Positions 31,998 to 34,883 of a stretch of 34,883 bases of DNA are shown in pieces. The stretch is from assembly GCF_004348315.1 (NCBI RefSeq), contig NZ_SMKC01000043.1:1-34883 (forward strand). Reading direction: 5' to 3'. The notes beneath the pieces were generated by a model. That model was given only the letters and a program-made list of their open reading frames with translations, did no database searches and was not told where the DNA came from. Source of the stretch: Streptomyces sp. 8K308 (GTDB taxonomy: Bacteria; Actinomycetota; Actinomycetes; Streptomycetales; Streptomycetaceae). The position numbers and the translations under genes are program-made. Numbering within the stretch: the first letter of the stretch is position 1; each line of letters starts with the position of its first letter.

Positions 31998-33181
31998 GCG
32001 GGCCGCGTACGGAGGACACCGTGGCGGCCGGCTTCGCCGACGAGTTCCGGGAGTTCGTCGCCGGGACGCTCGCGGACGCGCCGGCGCCAGGCCCCGACAC
32101 GGTGTACGACGACGACCATCCGCTCTGGGAGAAGTTCCGGGCCGCGGGACTCGCCAACTGGTGGCTGCCTGCCCGCCTCGGCGGGGCCGGCGTCCCACTG
32201 CGCGCCTCCGTCGACCTGATGGCCCAACTCGCCTACCACGACCCGGGCTTCGCGTTCACCGCGATGCTGCCGATCCTGGGCTCCCGGATGCTGGAGTTCT
32301 ACGGCACCGCCGAGGTGGCGCAGCGGTACCTCGGCGAGATGGCGAGGACCGGCACGTTCTGCGCGGCGCTCGGCAGTGAGTTCGCCGCCGGCAGCGAGCT
32401 GGCGCAGACCGCCACCACCTTCCGGCGGGAGGGCGACCGTCTTGTGGTCAACGGCGAGAAGGCGTTCTCCACCAACCTGGCCTTCGGCCGCTTCTGCCTG
32501 GCGCTGGCGAGGAACGAGGATGACCACCGGGACTTCTCGGTGGTCCTGGTCCCGGCCGGGACCTCGGGCTTCGTGCCGGGGCCGCGCTGGCCGATGTCCG
32601 GCCTGCACGGCACCGGCACCTACCCGGCGACCTTCACCGACTGCGTGGTGCCGGCCGTCAACGAGCTGACTGGCAACGGCCTGCGGGTCCTTGAGGTCGG
32701 TCTCAACGGCAGCCGGATCCTGATGGCCGCGATCTCGATCGGCATCGCCCGCCGGGCCCGCGACCTCTCCATGGAGTACGCGACGAGCAAGCGGCTCGGC
32801 GGCAGGCCGCTCACCCAGAACGCGGTCTTCGCCGCCCGGATGGGCCAGACGGAGATGGAGCTCGAGAGCCTGAAGTCGGTGTGCTGGCGGGCCGCGGACG
32901 AGTACGACGCGATCTACGCCCGCCCCGACGCGGCCGCCGTCTTCCACGGCCAGGGCGTGCTGAAGTCGGCGGTGATGGCCAAGATGCACTGTGGCCAAAC
33001 CGGTTGGCGGATCGTCAGCGCCGCGTCCGAGGGCTTCGGCGGCCTCGGCTACACGGAGGCGCACCCGGTGCAGCGGCTGCTGCGCGACATGCGGCACATC
33101 TCCATCGTCGAGGGCGGGGACGACGTGCTGCGCGAGCTGACCTACGGCCGGTACGTCCGACACGCCGCGCGGCGCGGGTGA
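31994..33181 (+). CDS. Acyl-CoA/acyl-ACP dehydrogenase
   Basis: A 395-residue flavoprotein of the acyl-CoA dehydrogenase family. An N-terminal helical domain is followed by a middle beta domain (FCAALGSEFAAGSELAQTATTF..GDRLVVNGEKAFSTN, given here as its outer segments) and a C-terminal helical domain ending with EGFGGLGYTEAHPVQRLLRDMR and ISIVEGGDDVL. That Glu is the likely catalytic base. It would install an alpha,beta double bond, or oxidise a ring as in prolyl-carrier dehydrogenases, on the adjacent ACP. It overlaps the ACP gene by 4 bp. Confidence 0.92.
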   Translation: MSGPRTEDTVAAGFADEFREFVAGTLADAPAPGPDTVYDDDHPLWEKFRAAGLANWWLPARLGGAGVPLRASVDLMAQLAYHDPGFAFTAMLPILGSRMLEFYGTAEVAQRYLGEMARTGTFCAALGSEFAAGSELAQTATTFRREGDRLVVNGEKAFSTNLAFGRFCLALARNEDDHRDFSVVLVPAGTSGFVPGPRWPMSGLHGTGTYPATFTDCVVPAVNELTGNGLRVLEVGLNGSRILMAAISIGIARRARDLSMEYATSKRLGGRPLTQNAVFAARMGQTEMELESLKSVCWRAADEYDAIYARPDAAAVFHGQGVLKSAVMAKMHCGQTGWRIVSAASEGFGGLGYTEAHPVQRLLRDMRHISIVEGGDDVLRELTYGRYVRHAARRG

Positions 33182-33191
33182 GGGGACGACC

Positions 33192-34553
33192 ATGACCGAC
33201 CTGTTGGCCGCAGCCCCACCCCCGCCGCTGTCGGGACATCCGCTGCTGACCTTCCTGCTCCAGGTCGGCCTGCTGCTCGGCGCCGCCTTCCTGCTGGGCC
33301 GCCTGGCCATGCGTTTCGGCATGCCGGCCATCGCCGGCGAGCTCACCGTCGGTATCATCCTCGGCCCCTCGCTGCTGAGCGGCCTCCTTCCCGATCTCGG
33401 CGGCTGGCTCTCCGTCGACCAAGTGCACCTGCTGGACGCGGTGGGGCAGTTCGGGGTGCTGATGCTGGTGGCGATCAGCGGCATGCATCTCGACAGATCA
33501 CTGGTGCGCCGGCACGGCACCACCGCGCTCACCGTCGGCGCGGCCGGGGTGGTGCTGCCGCTTGGGCTCGGCATCGGCGCCGGCCTGCTGTTGGCCGACT
33601 CGCTGCGTGAGCCGGGCTCCGACGCCATCGTGTTCGCGCTCTTCCTCGGCGTCGCGATGTGCGTGAGCGCGATCCCGGTGATCGCCAAGACGCTGATCGA
33701 CATGAACCTGATGCACCGCAAGATCGGTCAGCTGATCCTGGTCAGCGGGACCATCAGCGACGCCTTCGGCTGGCTGATGCTGCCCATGGTCACGGCGATG
33801 GCGACCACCGGGCTGAGCGGCGGCAACGTCGCGGTGGCGATCATCACGCCGGTCGCCGTGTTCGCGGGCTCGCCGCTCGTCGGGCGGCTGGTGATCAACC
33901 CACTGATGGGCTGGGCGCATCGCTCGGGCGGCGACTCGGCACCCGTGGTCACCACCGTGGTCCTGGTGATCTTCGCGGCGGCCGGCACCCACGCGCTGGG
34001 GCTCGAGGCCATCCTCGGCGCCTTCCTGGTGGGCTGGTTGATCGGCGCGGCGCCGGGCGGTCGGCCCGGCTGGACGGCGCCCGTGGAGTCGATCACGCTC
34101 TACGTCTTCGCCCCGATCTTCTTCGCCACCGCCGGGCTGCGGATGGACCTGACCGCGCTGGCCGACCCGGAGACCCTGGCGATCGCGCTGGCCATCGTCG
34201 TGCTGGCCATCGTGGGCAAGTTCCTCGGCGCGGCGATCGGCGGGCTGATGAGCGGCCTCACCCGGTGGGAGTCGCTGGCGCTCGGCGCCGGGATGAACGC
34301 CCGCGGGGTGGTCGAGGTGATCATCGCCATGGTCGGGATGCGGCTCGGGATCCTGTCCACCGAGGCGTACACGATCATCGTGCTGGTGGCCGTCGTCACC
34401 TCGCTGATGGCGCCGCCGCTGCTGCGGCTCGCGATGCGGCACACCGTCGAGGACTCGCCAGAGGACCTGGCCCGCACCCGGCCGATCGGCGACCGGGCCG
34501 AGCCGGTCGCGGCACCCGTCGACGTGGGCGGTGGCCAGGGCTCCAAACTGTGA
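33192..34553 (+). CDS. CPA2-family cation:proton antiporter
   Basis: A 453-residue membrane protein with about 12-13 helices. Typical CPA2/Kef segments are MRFGMPAIAGELTVGIILGPS, FGVLMLVAISGMHLD, SAIPVIAKTLIDM, GTISDAFGWLMLP and GAGMNARGVVEVIIA. It exchanges K+ or Na+ for protons across the cytoplasmic membrane. The start follows AGGGGACGACC, 10 bp after the dehydrogenase stop, so it may be transcribed with the KASIII operon. Antiporters like this occur in several clusters, where they are proposed to help export or self-protection; that role is not shown here. Confidence 0.93.
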   Translation: MTDLLAAAPPPPLSGHPLLTFLLQVGLLLGAAFLLGRLAMRFGMPAIAGELTVGIILGPSLLSGLLPDLGGWLSVDQVHLLDAVGQFGVLMLVAISGMHLDRSLVRRHGTTALTVGAAGVVLPLGLGIGAGLLLADSLREPGSDAIVFALFLGVAMCVSAIPVIAKTLIDMNLMHRKIGQLILVSGTISDAFGWLMLPMVTAMATTGLSGGNVAVAIITPVAVFAGSPLVGRLVINPLMGWAHRSGGDSAPVVTTVVLVIFAAAGTHALGLEAILGAFLVGWLIGAAPGGRPGWTAPVESITLYVFAPIFFATAGLRMDLTALADPETLAIALAIVVLAIVGKFLGAAIGGLMSGLTRWESLALGAGMNARGVVEVIIAMVGMRLGILSTEAYTIIVLVAVVTSLMAPPLLRLAMRHTVEDSPEDLARTRPIGDRAEPVAAPVDVGGGQGSKL

Positions 34554-34563
34554 GCGCCACTGC

Positions 34564-34580
34564 CGATAGTGAAACTATCG
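34564..34580. promoter_or_regulatory. Palindrome CGATAGT-GAA-ACTATCG, likely repressor operator
   Basis: A perfect 7-bp dyad with a 3-nt centre lies 46 bp upstream of the Tat-exported gene at 34626, in an AT-richer spacer containing further ATCGTTAG sequence. It is of the size and form bound by TetR-family proteins. Confidence 0.55.
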
Positions 34581-34625
34581 TTAGTTGGGGTACCGTCAGG
34601 TGCCCTCCATTCCACGGGAGTTCCC

Positions 34626-34883
34626 ATGCCTGAGATGTCGTCGGTCCCGTCCTCGATGGGGAGACGCGCCCTGCTCCTGGGCGCGACCGCCCTGGGCGTC
34701 GGCGGCGCCACCGCCTCGCTCGTCCCCGCGGCGGCCGCCGCCGGCCGGGCCGCGCCCGCCGCCGTCGCCGGGGCCGTGTGCGCCTGCGCCGTCTGGGGCG
34801 CCGCGCCCTCGGCCTCGGCGGCCGCCGCGGCGCTCGCCGGCTGCCCGGCGCACGTGGCGCCGGCCGCCCCCGCCCCGCCCGTC
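34626..34883 (+). CDS. Tat-exported protein, 3' part outside the window; possibly amidase-like
   Basis: The frame from the ATG at 34626 is open to the window end (86 residues). It starts with a twin-arginine signal (MGRRALLLGATALGVGGA) ending in an Ala-rich region. The next segment, CACAVWGAAPSA, resembles the CAxWGAxPPS lead-in of secreted N-acetylmuramoyl-L-alanine amidases, but the expected VHHT zinc site is not seen where it would follow (it reads Ala/Pro-rich). So either it is a diverged member or the likeness is chance. A ribosome binding site (GGGAG) precedes the ATG. The export signal is clear; the function is a guess. Confidence 0.6.
   Translation, partial: MPEMSSVPSSMGRRALLLGATALGVGGATASLVPAAAAAGRAAPAAVAGAVCACAVWGAAPSASAAAAALAGCPAHVAPAAPAPPV

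Overview
The window is very GC-rich actinobacterial DNA, most likely from Streptomyces or a close relative. The evidence is strong third-codon-position GC bias, GTG and TTG starts, rare TTA (bldA-type) leucine codons confined to regulators, and the presence of a SARP activator, an AfsA-like enzyme, Tat-exported proteins and a type II polyketide ketosynthase pair. Almost the whole window reads as one secondary-metabolite gene cluster; I could not match it to a named compound.

Layout. Positions 1-3382 hold an MFS exporter (cut by the window start) divergent from a LysR regulator, and a second LysR gene whose 3' end overlaps the first. Positions 3435-4687 hold a small secreted/membrane pair (DUF6152-like and DUF6644-like), closed by a strong terminator at 4705-4733. 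Positions 4963-12395 form a tightly packed plus-strand operon: PaaK-like adenylate-forming ligase, large alpha/alpha-toroid (prenyltransferase/squalene-cyclase repeat) protein, two-domain 4-oxalocrotonate-tautomerase-like protein, acyl carrier protein, short second adenylate-forming ligase, class II DAHP synthase and a Tat-exported beta-propeller protein. This operon looks unusual and is the main candidate for something undescribed. Positions 12439-16773 hold a type II thioesterase, a SARP activator, a soluble histidine kinase with its LuxR-type response regulator, and a SnoaL-like protein.

Positions 16330-19960 are a minus-strand cassette of TetR regulator, AfsA-like hotdog enzyme, HAD phosphatase-like protein, ketoreductase-type SDR and SnoaL-like protein, which resembles gamma-butyrolactone/butenolide signal synthesis. 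Positions 20021-24627 hold a second secreted beta-propeller, a 14-TM drug exporter, a MerR regulator and a Sfp-type phosphopantetheinyl transferase. Positions 24840-30432 are the core minus-strand operon: ACP, ketosynthase alpha, a ketosynthase beta that has lost all its catalytic residues, flavin-dependent halogenase and acyl-CoA carboxylase beta subunit. Divergent from it, 30697-33181 encodes KASIII, a third ACP and an acyl-CoA dehydrogenase, followed by a CPA2 antiporter (33192-34553) and the start of a Tat-exported protein at the right edge.

How the parts may work together (inference): the DAHP-synthase operon would make and activate an unusual, possibly shikimate-derived acid. KASIII, its ACP and the dehydrogenase would supply or modify a starter unit. 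The KSalpha/KSbeta/ACP set would extend it with malonyl-type units supported by the carboxylase, and the halogenase would chlorinate the product. The phosphopantetheinyl transferase and thioesterase service the carrier proteins, and the exporters confer self-resistance. Control is layered: LysR pair, SARP, two-component system, AfsA signal cassette, TetR and MerR.
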